This document shows positions 13,511-19,395 of a stretch of DNA of 19,395 nucleotides, piece after piece; positions within the stretch are counted from its first letter, which is position 1, and each line of letters begins with the position of its first letter. Source of the DNA: Mycolicibacterium porcinum (lineage in GTDB: Bacteria; Actinomycetota; Actinomycetes; Mycobacteriales; Mycobacteriaceae); the NCBI GenBank assembly GCA_001942045.1, contig MSTD01000009.1, positions 1 to 19,395 of the forward strand. The letters are read 5' to 3'. The notes under the pieces are model-generated. The model ran no database searches and was not told the origin of the DNA. It saw only the letters and a program-made list of their open reading frames with translations. Position numbers and translations under genes: made by a program.

Positions 13511-14308
13511 GTGCCTCCAGTGGTGAAGACGTCGTGGCCGCCGCGGACCGTGATCCGGCGGTCGTCGGGCCTGCGCACGTTGGAATCCGCGTTGTATCGC
13601 AACGGCCTGGGCCCGGTCGCCGGGGTGGATGAGGTGGGTCGCGGGGCCTGCGCGGGACCGCTGGTGGTGGCCGCGTGTGTGCTCGGCCCCAACCGGATGG
13701 ACAGCTTGGCCTCCCTGGACGACTCGAAGAAGTTGGGGGAGCGGGAGCGCGAGCGGCTGTTCCCGTTGATCCGCCGGTATGCGCTGGCCTATCACGTGGT
13801 GTTCATTCCCTCTGCCGAGGTGGACCGACTCGGCGTGCACGTGGCCAATATCGAGGGCATGCGGCGGGCGGTGGCGGGATTGTCTCTGCGGCCGGGGTAT
13901 GTCCTGTCCGACGGTTTTCGGGTTCCGGGCCTGGCGGTGCCGTCGCTGCCGGTGATCGGGGGTGACGCCGGAGCCGCCTGTATCGCCGCGGCCAGCGTGC
14001 TGGCCAAGGTGAGCCGGGACCGGTTGATGGTCGAGATGGAACAGCACCATCCGGGTTACGGGTTCGCCGAGCACAAGGGGTACAGCACGCCGGCGCATTC
14101 CGCGGCGTTGGCGGAGTTGGGGCCGTGTGCGGAGCACCGCCACTCGTATGTGAACGTGCGGCGGGCCGCAGAGACGGCAGATGGGCGGCGGGCCGCGGAG
14201 ATCACCGAGGTGCGGCGGGATATGGCACCGATGCGGCATGCTGAGGCGGGGTACGGAAAGATGATCGACAGGGCATCAGCACAACGAGAAGGACAGCACA
14301 CCAGATGA
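13511..14308 (+). CDS. rnhB: Ribonuclease HII
   Basis: RNase HII cuts the RNA strand of RNA-DNA hybrids and single ribonucleotides left in DNA. Catalytic residues are visible: Asp40 and Glu41 in [15 protein letters not shown], Asp134 in LSDGFRV and Asp170 in KVSRDRLM; the substrate-contacting SLDDSKKL is also present. The 265 residues include a C-terminal extension after HSYVN, rich in Arg and Ala ([21 protein letters not shown]). The start GTG 13511 has GGAG 7 bases upstream; GTG codons at 13520 and 13523 could also serve. Its stop overlaps the next ATG in an ATGA junction. Confidence 0.95.
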   Translation: MPPVVKTSWPPRTVIRRSSGLRTLESALYRNGLGPVAGVDEVGRGACAGPLVVAACVLGPNRMDSLASLDDSKKLGERERERLFPLIRRYALAYHVVFIPSAEVDRLGVHVANIEGMRRAVAGLSLRPGYVLSDGFRVPGLAVPSLPVIGGDAGAACIAAASVLAKVSRDRLMVEMEQHHPGYGFAEHKGYSTPAHSAALAELGPCAEHRHSYVNVRRAAETADGRRAAEITEVRRDMAPMRHAEAGYGKMIDRASAQREGQHTR

Positions 14309-14610
14309 GCGCCGAGGATCTCGAGAAGTATGAAACCGAGATGGAGCTCTCGCTTTACCGCGAATACAAGGACATCGTCGGGCAGTTCAGTTACGTCGTC
14401 GAGACCGAGCGCCGGTTCTACCTCGCCAACAGTGTCGAGCTGATTCCACGCAACTCCGAGGGCGAGGTCTATTTCGAGCTGCGCCTCGCCGACGCCTGGG
14501 TGTGGGACATGTACCGCCCGGCGCGGTTCGTCAAGCAGGTGCGCGTCATCACGTTCAAGGACGTGAACATCGAAGAGGTCGAGAAGCCAGAACTGCGGTT
14601 GCCGGAGTAG
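14305..14610 (+). CDS. DUF2469 family protein
   Basis: A 101-residue acidic protein of the actinobacterial DUF2469 family (Rv2901c in M. tuberculosis). Recognisable features are the N-terminal [20 protein letters not shown] helix, [16 protein letters not shown], and the aromatic segment [29 protein letters not shown]. Its function is unknown to me, although linkage to rnhB is widely conserved. The ATG overlaps the rnhB stop (ATGA), so translation should be coupled. AGAAGGA about 12 bases upstream may assist. It is the last gene of the conserved block; what follows differs from the M. tuberculosis order. Confidence 0.93.
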   Translation: MSAEDLEKYETEMELSLYREYKDIVGQFSYVVETERRFYLANSVELIPRNSEGEVYFELRLADAWVWDMYRPARFVKQVRVITFKDVNIEEVEKPELRLPE

Positions 14611-14629
14611 CCGCGAACAGGGGGTCGAT

Positions 14630-15886
14630 GTGACGGCGATCGTCAATACCGAACAGAACGATATTCGCCGCCGCGCCGAGGCCGTGCTGGCCCGTCTACC
14701 CGAGGTACGGGCGTGGCAGGAGCCGTTGTACCGAGATCTGCATCAGCATCCCGAACTCTCCCACCAGGAGCGGCGCACCGCCGGTGTGGTCGCCGCTCGC
14801 CTGCGGGAGTCGGGCCTGACCGTGCACGAAGGTGTCGGTGGCACCGGCGTGGTCGGCCTGCTGGGTAACGGCGACGGTCCCCGGGTGCTGTTGCGCGCGG
14901 ATGTCGACGCCCTGCCGGTGACCGAGGCGACCGGTTTGCCGTATGCGAGTTCTCAAGACGGCGTCATGCACGCGTGTGGTCACGACGTACACGTGACCTG
15001 TCTACTGGGGGCGGCTGATTTGTTCGCCGGGGCCACAGATCACTGGCGGGGCACGGTGATTGCCCTCTTCCAGCCGGCCGAGGAAGTCGGCGACGGTGCC
15101 CGCGGCATGGTCGCTGACGGCCTGGCCGATCTCGTCGGCCCGATCGACGTGGCGTTGGCCCAGCACGTGTTCCCGGCGCCGGCCGGGCAGCTGCGCACCC
15201 GCAGCGGTCCGGTGCTGTCGGCGGCCGACAGCATGCGTATCACGGTCTACGGCCGCGGTGGCCATGGTTCGATGCCACAGGCCACGGTGGATCCGGTGGT
15301 GCTGGCATCGATGATCGTCATCCGGTTGCAGACGATCGTGTCCCGCGAGGTCGATCCGAGCCAGACGGTGGTTCTGACTGTCGGCAGCATCCAGTCGGGG
15401 ACCAAGAGCAACGTCATCGGCGACCACGCCGTGCTCGAGCTCAACCTGCGTACCTTCGACGAATCGGTGCGCACCGCAGTGCTTTCCGCGATCCGGCGCG
15501 TGGTCGTCGCCGAGTGCCAGGCCTCCGGGTCGCCGCGTGACCCGGAATTCGAGTTGTACGCCGGCTTTCCGCTGACCGTCAACGACGATGCGGTGACGGC
15601 TCGCGTCGAGGCCGCGTTCGGCGAGTACTTCGGCGACCGGACCCAGATGATGCCCGCCGGGTCAGCGAGCGAGGACTTCAGTGAGATCCCGGCTGCACTG
15701 GGAGTGCCCTATACCTACTGGGGGTTCGGCGGTACCGACGAGCAGGCCTTCCGCGCAGCTGAGGCTGCGGATCGCGTGAGCGCTGATATCCCGGTCAATC
15801 ATTCGCCGCGGTTCGCCCCGGTGATCCAGCCGACGCTGGACACCGGTACGCAGGCGCTGGTGGTGGCCGGGCTCAGTTGGCTTTAG
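14630..15886 (+). CDS. M20D family amidohydrolase (hippurate/N-acyl-amino-acid hydrolase type)
   Basis: A 418-residue zinc peptidase of the M20D group, which removes acyl groups from N-acyl amino acids or related amides. Metal ligands are in place: Cys116 and His118 (HACGHD), Glu151 and Glu152 (PAEEVG), His179 (AQHVF) and His391 (NHSPRF). The dimerisation domain carries GRGGHGSMPQATVDPV and the substrate-site motif SGTKSNVIGD. Family markers LHQHPELSHQE and LRADVDALPV are near the N-terminus. There is no signal peptide. The start GTG 14630 has AGGGGG 5 bases upstream and follows DUF2469 by 19 bases. Its stop overlaps the end of the minus-strand dienelactone hydrolase by 14 bases. The exact substrate is not deducible. 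Confidence 0.92.
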   Translation: MTAIVNTEQNDIRRRAEAVLARLPEVRAWQEPLYRDLHQHPELSHQERRTAGVVAARLRESGLTVHEGVGGTGVVGLLGNGDGPRVLLRADVDALPVTEATGLPYASSQDGVMHACGHDVHVTCLLGAADLFAGATDHWRGTVIALFQPAEEVGDGARGMVADGLADLVGPIDVALAQHVFPAPAGQLRTRSGPVLSAADSMRITVYGRGGHGSMPQATVDPVVLASMIVIRLQTIVSREVDPSQTVVLTVGSIQSGTKSNVIGDHAVLELNLRTFDESVRTAVLSAIRRVVVAECQASGSPRDPEFELYAGFPLTVNDDAVTARVEAAFGEYFGDRTQMMPAGSASEDFSEIPAALGVPYTYWGFGGTDEQAFRAAEAADRVSADIPVNHSPRFAPVIQPTLDTGTQALVVAGLSWL

Positions 15887-16577
15887 CGCGCAGGTGTTCG
15901 CCGAAGAAGGCGAACACCCGCGACCAGGCATCGGCGGTGGCGGCCTCGTTGTAGCCGAAGCCGGTGATCCGCAGAAATGATTGCCCGGGAAGCTGATTGG
16001 CGAAGCTGTGCCCGGCGTCGGGGTAGACCTTGATGTCGGCCGGGATGTTCTTGTCGTCGACGATGCGCTGTAGGCGGTCGCCCGCACCGATGCCCATCGG
16101 GTCGCGGCGGCCGAAGCTGGCCACCACCGGGCACGAGGCGTCCAGGGTCTGCTCGAGCCGTCGGGGTAGGGGGGTGCCGTAGAACGGGGCTGCTGCGCCA
16201 AACCCTTTGGGGCCCATGACGAGTGCGAATTGCCCGCCCATGCAGAACCCGGCGATGCCGACCGATCCGGTGCACTGCGGATGGGCGAGCAGGTGATCGC
16301 GGGCAGCCAGGATGTCGTCGAGTGCCCGGCCCCGCTGGGTCAGGAGTTCGCGCATCACCCGGGTGATGCAGCGGGCGCGGCCGCCGCGGGCGTAGAGGTT
16401 CGGTGTGAGTGCGAGGTAGCCGGCGGCGGCGACGCGTTCCGAGATCGCCTCGTTGTCCGGGCCGTAGCCGATCGCATCGTGGATGATCACGACGCCGGGC
16501 CACGGCCCTTGTCCATCGGGGAGGCTGAGTAGGGCGTCGATCGGGCCGGCTGGGGTGTCCACGGTGATCGTCGTCAC
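15873..16577 (-). CDS. Dienelactone hydrolase family protein
   Basis: An alpha/beta hydrolase of 234 residues with the cysteine-based triad of dienelactone hydrolases: Cys112 in GFCMGG, Asp159 in GRRDPMG and His190 in DAGHSFAN. The N-terminal half has VVIIHDAIGYGPDNEAISERVAAAGY, the usual oxyanion-region strand and helix. Classical members open dienelactones in chloroaromatic degradation, but mycobacteria encode many paralogues of unknown substrate and no aromatic-degradation genes are adjacent. The start is GTG, preceded by GGTGAG. It lies 24 bases after selO in the same direction, so it is probably the last gene of a DUF2237-selO-hydrolase unit. It ends inside the M20D gene. Confidence 0.9.
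   Translation of the reverse strand: MTTITVDTPAGPIDALLSLPDGQGPWPGVVIIHDAIGYGPDNEAISERVAAAGYLALTPNLYARGGRARCITRVMRELLTQRGRALDDILAARDHLLAHPQCTGSVGIAGFCMGGQFALVMGPKGFGAAAPFYGTPLPRRLEQTLDASCPVVASFGRRDPMGIGAGDRLQRIVDDKNIPADIKVYPDAGHSFANQLPGQSFLRITGFGYNEAATADAWSRVFAFFGEHLRAKAN
15893..15918. terminator. Perfect hairpin just past the M20D stop
   Basis: GGTGTTCGCC (15893-15902) and GGCGAACACC (15909-15918) form a perfect 10-bp stem around the 6-base loop GAAGAA, beginning 7 bases after the M20D stop. No T-run follows. It lies inside the last codons of the antisense dienelactone hydrolase gene, so it has to serve as coding sequence too. Confidence 0.5.
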
Positions 16578-16601
16578 CTCACCGAGGGTAGCGGGAGATC
16601 G

Positions 16602-18056
16602 TCAGGTTCCGCAGAACGTGCGGTAGGCGCCGAAGTCCGGGGGCGCGGGCGCGGCATAGCGTTCCAGGCCGGGCCGCGCGTCGTAGGGTGCCGTGACCGC
16701 GCGGATGAGGCGCTGGACGGGTTCCAGGTCATCGTTCATCGCCGCGTCCAGCGCTTCCTCGACCAGGTGATTGCGGGGGATGTAGAGAGGGTTCACCCGG
16801 TCCATCGCATCCGCGTCGGGGCCGAGGGCACGCCACCGCGCCAGCCAGTCGTCGAACCCGGCCGCGATCGTGCTCTCCCCGCGCACGGAACGGCTGAGTT
16901 CGCGGAAGAACGACGTGTAGTCAGTTCGGTTCTGCTGCAACAACACAAGCAGATCGTTGATCAGAGTGCGCGCCACTTCGTCGTCGACATCGCCGCGCAC
17001 TCCGAGTTTGGCACGCATGCCGGCCGACCAGGCCGCGTCGAACTGCGGCCCGAAGCCGTGCAGGGCTTGGGTGGCCAACTGCACGGCGTGCTCACCCTCG
17101 TCGGCGAGCAACGGGAGCAAGGTTTCGGCGAAGCGGGCCAGGTTCCACGCGGCCACGGTGGGCTGGTTGCCGTAGGCGTAGCGGCCGCCGTGGTCGATCG
17201 AGCTGAATACCGTTGCGGGATCGAAAGTTTCCATGAACGCGCACGGCCCGTAGTCGATGGTCTCGCCGGAGATGGTCATGTTGTCGGTGTTCATCACGCC
17301 GTGCACGAATCCGACCAGCATCCACTGCGCCAGCAAAGAGGCCTGTACCGAGATGACCGCCTCGTACAGCGCCAGGTACGGATTGGCGGCATCGGCCGCG
17401 CCGGGATGGTGGCGCGCGATGGCATGGTCGGCCAGGCGGCGCAGCAGCCCGAGGTCGCCGGCTGCCTGGGCCTGGGCGGAGGCGTACTGGAAGCTGCCGA
17501 CCCGGAGATGACTGCCGGCGATTCGGGCCAGCACCGCGCCGGGCTGCATGGTTTCGCGGCGCACATCCCGCCCGGTCGCGACGACGGCCAGTGCCCTGGT
17601 GGTGGGAATGCCCATGGCGTGCATGGCCTCGCTCACGATGTACTCGCGCAGCATGGGCCCGACGACGGCCAGGCCGTCACCGCCACGGGCGAACGGGGTG
17701 CGCCCCGATCCTTTGAGGTGCAGATCACGGGGCCGGTCGTCGGCATCGACGAATTCGCCGAGGAGCAGGGCGCGGCCATCGCCAAGGCGGGGGACGTACC
17801 CGCCGAACTGATGCCCGGCGTAGGCCTGCGCGACGGGGGTGGCGCCGTCGGGGACGGTGGTGCCCGACAGCAGGCCCAGCCCGTCGGGTGTGCGCAGCCA
17901 GGCGGCGTCGAGGCCGAGTTCGGCCGCCAGTGGCTCGTTGAGCACGAGCAGCCGGGGCGCCGGGGTCGCCTCGGCCTGCCATGCGACCGCCATCTCGGGC
18001 AGGGCGCGGGCGAAGCGGTTGTCCAGCACAACGGTCGGTTCGGATGCGACGCTCAC
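16602..18056 (-). CDS. selO: Protein adenylyltransferase SelO (YdiU family pseudokinase)
   Basis: SelO transfers AMP from ATP to Ser, Thr or Tyr of target proteins, using a kinase fold with ATP bound in the flipped direction; in other organisms it links to oxidative stress. The 484 residues contain [20 protein letters not shown], the nucleotide-binding Lys115 in [10 protein letters not shown], and the active-site segment [16 protein letters not shown] with Asp258, Asn259 and Asp268. Cys272 and Cys482 (third from the end, FCGT) match the redox pair reported for E. coli SelO (C272 and C476, from memory), where a disulfide controls activity. The start is GTG, 19 bases after the DUF2237 stop, with a weak ribosome-binding site, so coupling is likely. 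Confidence 0.94.
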   Translation of the reverse strand: MSVASEPTVVLDNRFARALPEMAVAWQAEATPAPRLLVLNEPLAAELGLDAAWLRTPDGLGLLSGTTVPDGATPVAQAYAGHQFGGYVPRLGDGRALLLGEFVDADDRPRDLHLKGSGRTPFARGGDGLAVVGPMLREYIVSEAMHAMGIPTTRALAVVATGRDVRRETMQPGAVLARIAGSHLRVGSFQYASAQAQAAGDLGLLRRLADHAIARHHPGAADAANPYLALYEAVISVQASLLAQWMLVGFVHGVMNTDNMTISGETIDYGPCAFMETFDPATVFSSIDHGGRYAYGNQPTVAAWNLARFAETLLPLLADEGEHAVQLATQALHGFGPQFDAAWSAGMRAKLGVRGDVDDEVARTLINDLLVLLQQNRTDYTSFFRELSRSVRGESTIAAGFDDWLARWRALGPDADAMDRVNPLYIPRNHLVEEALDAAMNDDLEPVQRLIRAVTAPYDARPGLERYAAPAPPDFGAYRTFCGT

Positions 18057-18075
18057 GGCTTGAGCCTACGGAGCC

Positions 18076-18462
18076 TCACAGGCTGCCCAGGTCATCCGGC
18101 ACATCGACGGCGTACTGCCGGAGAACATCGAGGGGCACCAGGTCGAGGGTGCGTTCATGGGTGGCGGCCAGCACCACCGGGGCTGCCCTGCCGTCGTTGT
18201 GTGCGCGCAGCCAGTTGAGCGCCGTGACGCACCACCGGTCTCCCGGGGTCAGGCCGGGAAAGCGGTACTGCGGTGCCGGTGTCGACAGGTCGTTGCCGAT
18301 GGATCGCTGGTGTTCGAGGAACTCGGCGGTCACCACCGCACAGATGGTGTGCCGGCCCGCGTCGGCGTCGCCGGTCGAGCAGCACCCGTCGCGGTAGAAG
18401 CCGGTGAGCGGGTCGGTGCCGCATTCCTCCAGCGGGCCACCCAGCACGTTGCGATCAGCCAT
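18076..18462 (-). CDS. DUF2237 family protein
   Basis: A 128-residue cysteine-containing protein. The conserved signatures are NVLGGPLEECGTDPLTGFYRDGCC near the N-terminus, ICAVVTAEFLEHQRSIGNDLSTP in the middle and GDRWCVTALNWLRA toward the end. Its biochemical function is unknown; the conserved Cys residues (ECG, GCC, TICA, WCV) hint at metal or redox chemistry without proving it. The ATG at 18462 has AGGAG 9 bases upstream, and the frame beyond it toward the IclR remnant is not coding. It is the first gene of the unit with selO and the dienelactone hydrolase. A promoter should lie within or beyond the IclR remnant, but I cannot identify it. Confidence 0.88.
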   Translation of the reverse strand: MADRNVLGGPLEECGTDPLTGFYRDGCCSTGDADAGRHTICAVVTAEFLEHQRSIGNDLSTPAPQYRFPGLTPGDRWCVTALNWLRAHNDGRAAPVVLAATHERTLDLVPLDVLRQYAVDVPDDLGSL

Positions 18463-18490
18463 CTCGGTATCTCCTGAGTTCTGCGCGAGT

Positions 18491-18895
18491 TCACAATGCC
18501 GCGGAGATCCGTTGCGCGGTCTCGCGCACTGCGCATCCGAACCTAGCGAACTTGTCGGCCGTAATCCGGCTACTCGGTCCCGATATCGAGACCGAGCCGA
18601 TCGGTTCACGTTGTGCGTTGACGATACTGGCGCCGAGTGCCGTGATACCGGCATTCAGGCCCTGCTCGTTCACCGAGTATCCACGTGTCCGCACCAACTC
18701 GATGGTCTCGCCCAGTCGGTCCGGATCGGTGATCGTGTGTTCGGTCTGCGGAGCGAGGTGCTGTGAAAGATATTGCGCAACATAGTCGTCGGTGCTTGCC
18801 GCGAGGAAGGCGATTCCGGTTGCGGAGGCGTGCAACGGAATTCGTGACCCCAACGGCATGAAGGCACGCAGGGGATGCGGGGTGCCCAGGGGTGC
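18491..18895 (-). pseudogene. 5'-truncated IclR-family regulator (effector-binding domain only)
   Basis: The frame encodes the IclR effector-binding domain: PLGSRIPLHASATGIAFLAAS, LVRTRGYSVNEQGLNAGITALGASIVN and GSVSISGPSSRIT, ending with the usual terminal helix. The whole N-terminal winged-helix DNA-binding domain and the domain linker are missing. Family-like sequence (HPLRAF) continues upstream of the first ATG (18859) with no start codon, and no ribosome-binding site precedes that ATG. The frame stays open to a TGA near 18980 but soon runs into the neighbouring regulator gene. This looks like a gene whose 5' part was lost by deletion or rearrangement; a 122-residue product from 18859 is possible but unlikely to bind DNA. 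Confidence 0.75.
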
Positions 18896-18911
18896 GGCGT
18901 GAGTACCCGGA

Positions 18912-19395
18912 TCAGGTGGTGGTCTGCGGGCCCGCGCTGCGTTGTGCGTCGAGTACGAGAAGCGCCACGTGCAGTGAGGTCATCGATTCACCGTCGTCGA
19001 GGTTGACGCCGAGCCGGCGTTCGATCGTCGCCAGCCGGCTGTAGAGCGCCGGCCGGCTCATGTGCAGGCGTTTGGCCAGTGCGGACTTGTTGCCGGCCAG
19101 TTCGAGGTAACCGCGCAGCACTTCGACGTCGTCGCTGCCTTGCTCGGCGTCGTGGATCAGCAGGGTCTTGAGTTCCGTCTCGGCGAACATCTGGACGCGA
19201 GGATCGTCGAGCAGCAGAGTGATCAGGCCGCGCAGCCGGACGTCGGAGGCGCGCACGAACGGGCGTGCCAGGTCCGACATCGACGCGGCGACCTCGGCGA
19301 CGTGGGCGGCTTCGCGCAAGCCGTGGACGGCGTCGGCGAACCCCCCGTCCTCACTGCCGACCGCGACGACTACCTTGTCGGCGCCGCCGCCGCGG
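18912..19395 (-). CDS. PucR/CdaR-type transcriptional regulator, C-terminal part (cut by window edge)
   Basis: The last 160 or so residues of a regulator whose 5' end lies beyond the right edge. The fragment begins in a GGDEF-like region (DKVVVAVGSEDGGFADAVHGLREAAHVAEVA), then has VRLRGLITLLLDDPRVQMFAETEL, and ends in the PucR-type helix-turn-helix: VLRGYLELAGNKSALAKRLHMSRPALYSRLATIERRLGVNL. Family members control purine, sugar-acid or amino-acid catabolism genes; the ligand cannot be told from this part. The stop at 18912 lies immediately beside the IclR remnant. Confidence 0.85.
   Translation of the reverse strand, partial: RGGGADKVVVAVGSEDGGFADAVHGLREAAHVAEVAASMSDLARPFVRASDVRLRGLITLLLDDPRVQMFAETELKTLLIHDAEQGSDDVEVLRGYLELAGNKSALAKRLHMSRPALYSRLATIERRLGVNLDDGESMTSLHVALLVLDAQRSAGPQTTT

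Noticed and set aside
16767..18218. A 483-codon open frame on the plus strand opposite selO and DUF2237
   Set aside because: It is the mirror of a GC-rich gene: the product is Gly/Arg/Val-rich with no domain pattern, while the opposite strand encodes a complete SelO.
1..19395. tRNA, rRNA, CRISPR arrays, insertion sequences, prophage or integrase genes
   Set aside because: I looked for them and saw no supporting sequence anywhere in the window.

Overview
The window is high-GC actinobacterial DNA, almost certainly from a mycobacterium and most likely a rapid-growing Mycolicibacterium-type species. Three things point there: many GTG starts; near-identity, as recalled from memory, of several proteins to M. 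tuberculosis families (LppW, L19, LepB, the Rv2910c family, DUF2469); and gene order. That order is ffh, amidohydrolase, dac, SnoaL-like gene, rpsP, khpA, rimM, trmD, lppW (antisense), rplS, lepB, rnhB, DUF2469. It matches the M. tuberculosis Rv2917-Rv2901c neighbourhood as I remember it; I made no database comparison.

Layout. (1) 1-3495, plus strand: a fragment that may end the upstream gene, a Gly/Tyr-rich multi-pass membrane protein, ffh (signal recognition particle GTPase) and a metal-dependent amidohydrolase. (2) 3496-6990, minus strand: an almost perfect 49-base palindrome fills the convergent gap. Then come a CysJ-like diflavin reductase and two tandem secreted D,D-carboxypeptidase paralogues. 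(3) 7066-8740, plus strand: an M42-type metallopeptidase homologue and an NTF2/SnoaL-like protein, followed by a second long palindrome. (4) 8825-14610: the ribosome maturation, translation and secretion block rpsP-khpA-rimM-trmD, then antisense lppW, then rplS-lepB-rnhB-DUF2469. (5) 14630-19395, accessory-looking: an M20D amidohydrolase converging on a minus-strand unit DUF2237-selO-dienelactone hydrolase, a 5'-truncated IclR regulator remnant, and the 3' part of a PucR/CdaR-type regulator cut by the window edge.

How the genes work together. Ffh and LepB serve Sec export, which both Dac proteins and LppW use. RpsP, RimM, TrmD, KhpA and RplS build or tune the ribosome and translation. In many bacteria rpsP-rimM-trmD-rplS form one operon; here lppW, on the opposite strand, separates rplS from the rest.

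Most interesting signal. rpsP and rplS each have what looks like the same promoter: CACAAT with an 18-base spacer, inside the shared block TCTGGCACAATTG, then TGTCTGC near the predicted transcription start. Each also has a leader about 120-130 bases long with two tandem mini-hairpins of identical geometry: a 5-bp stem with a 6-base loop, a 3-base linker, then a 5-bp stem with a 5-base loop. Five of the ten stem base pairs differ by compensating changes, as expected if structure is under selection. I propose a paired ribosomal-protein leader element that keeps S16 and L19 co-regulated despite the split operon. This is inference from reading the sequence and has not been tested.
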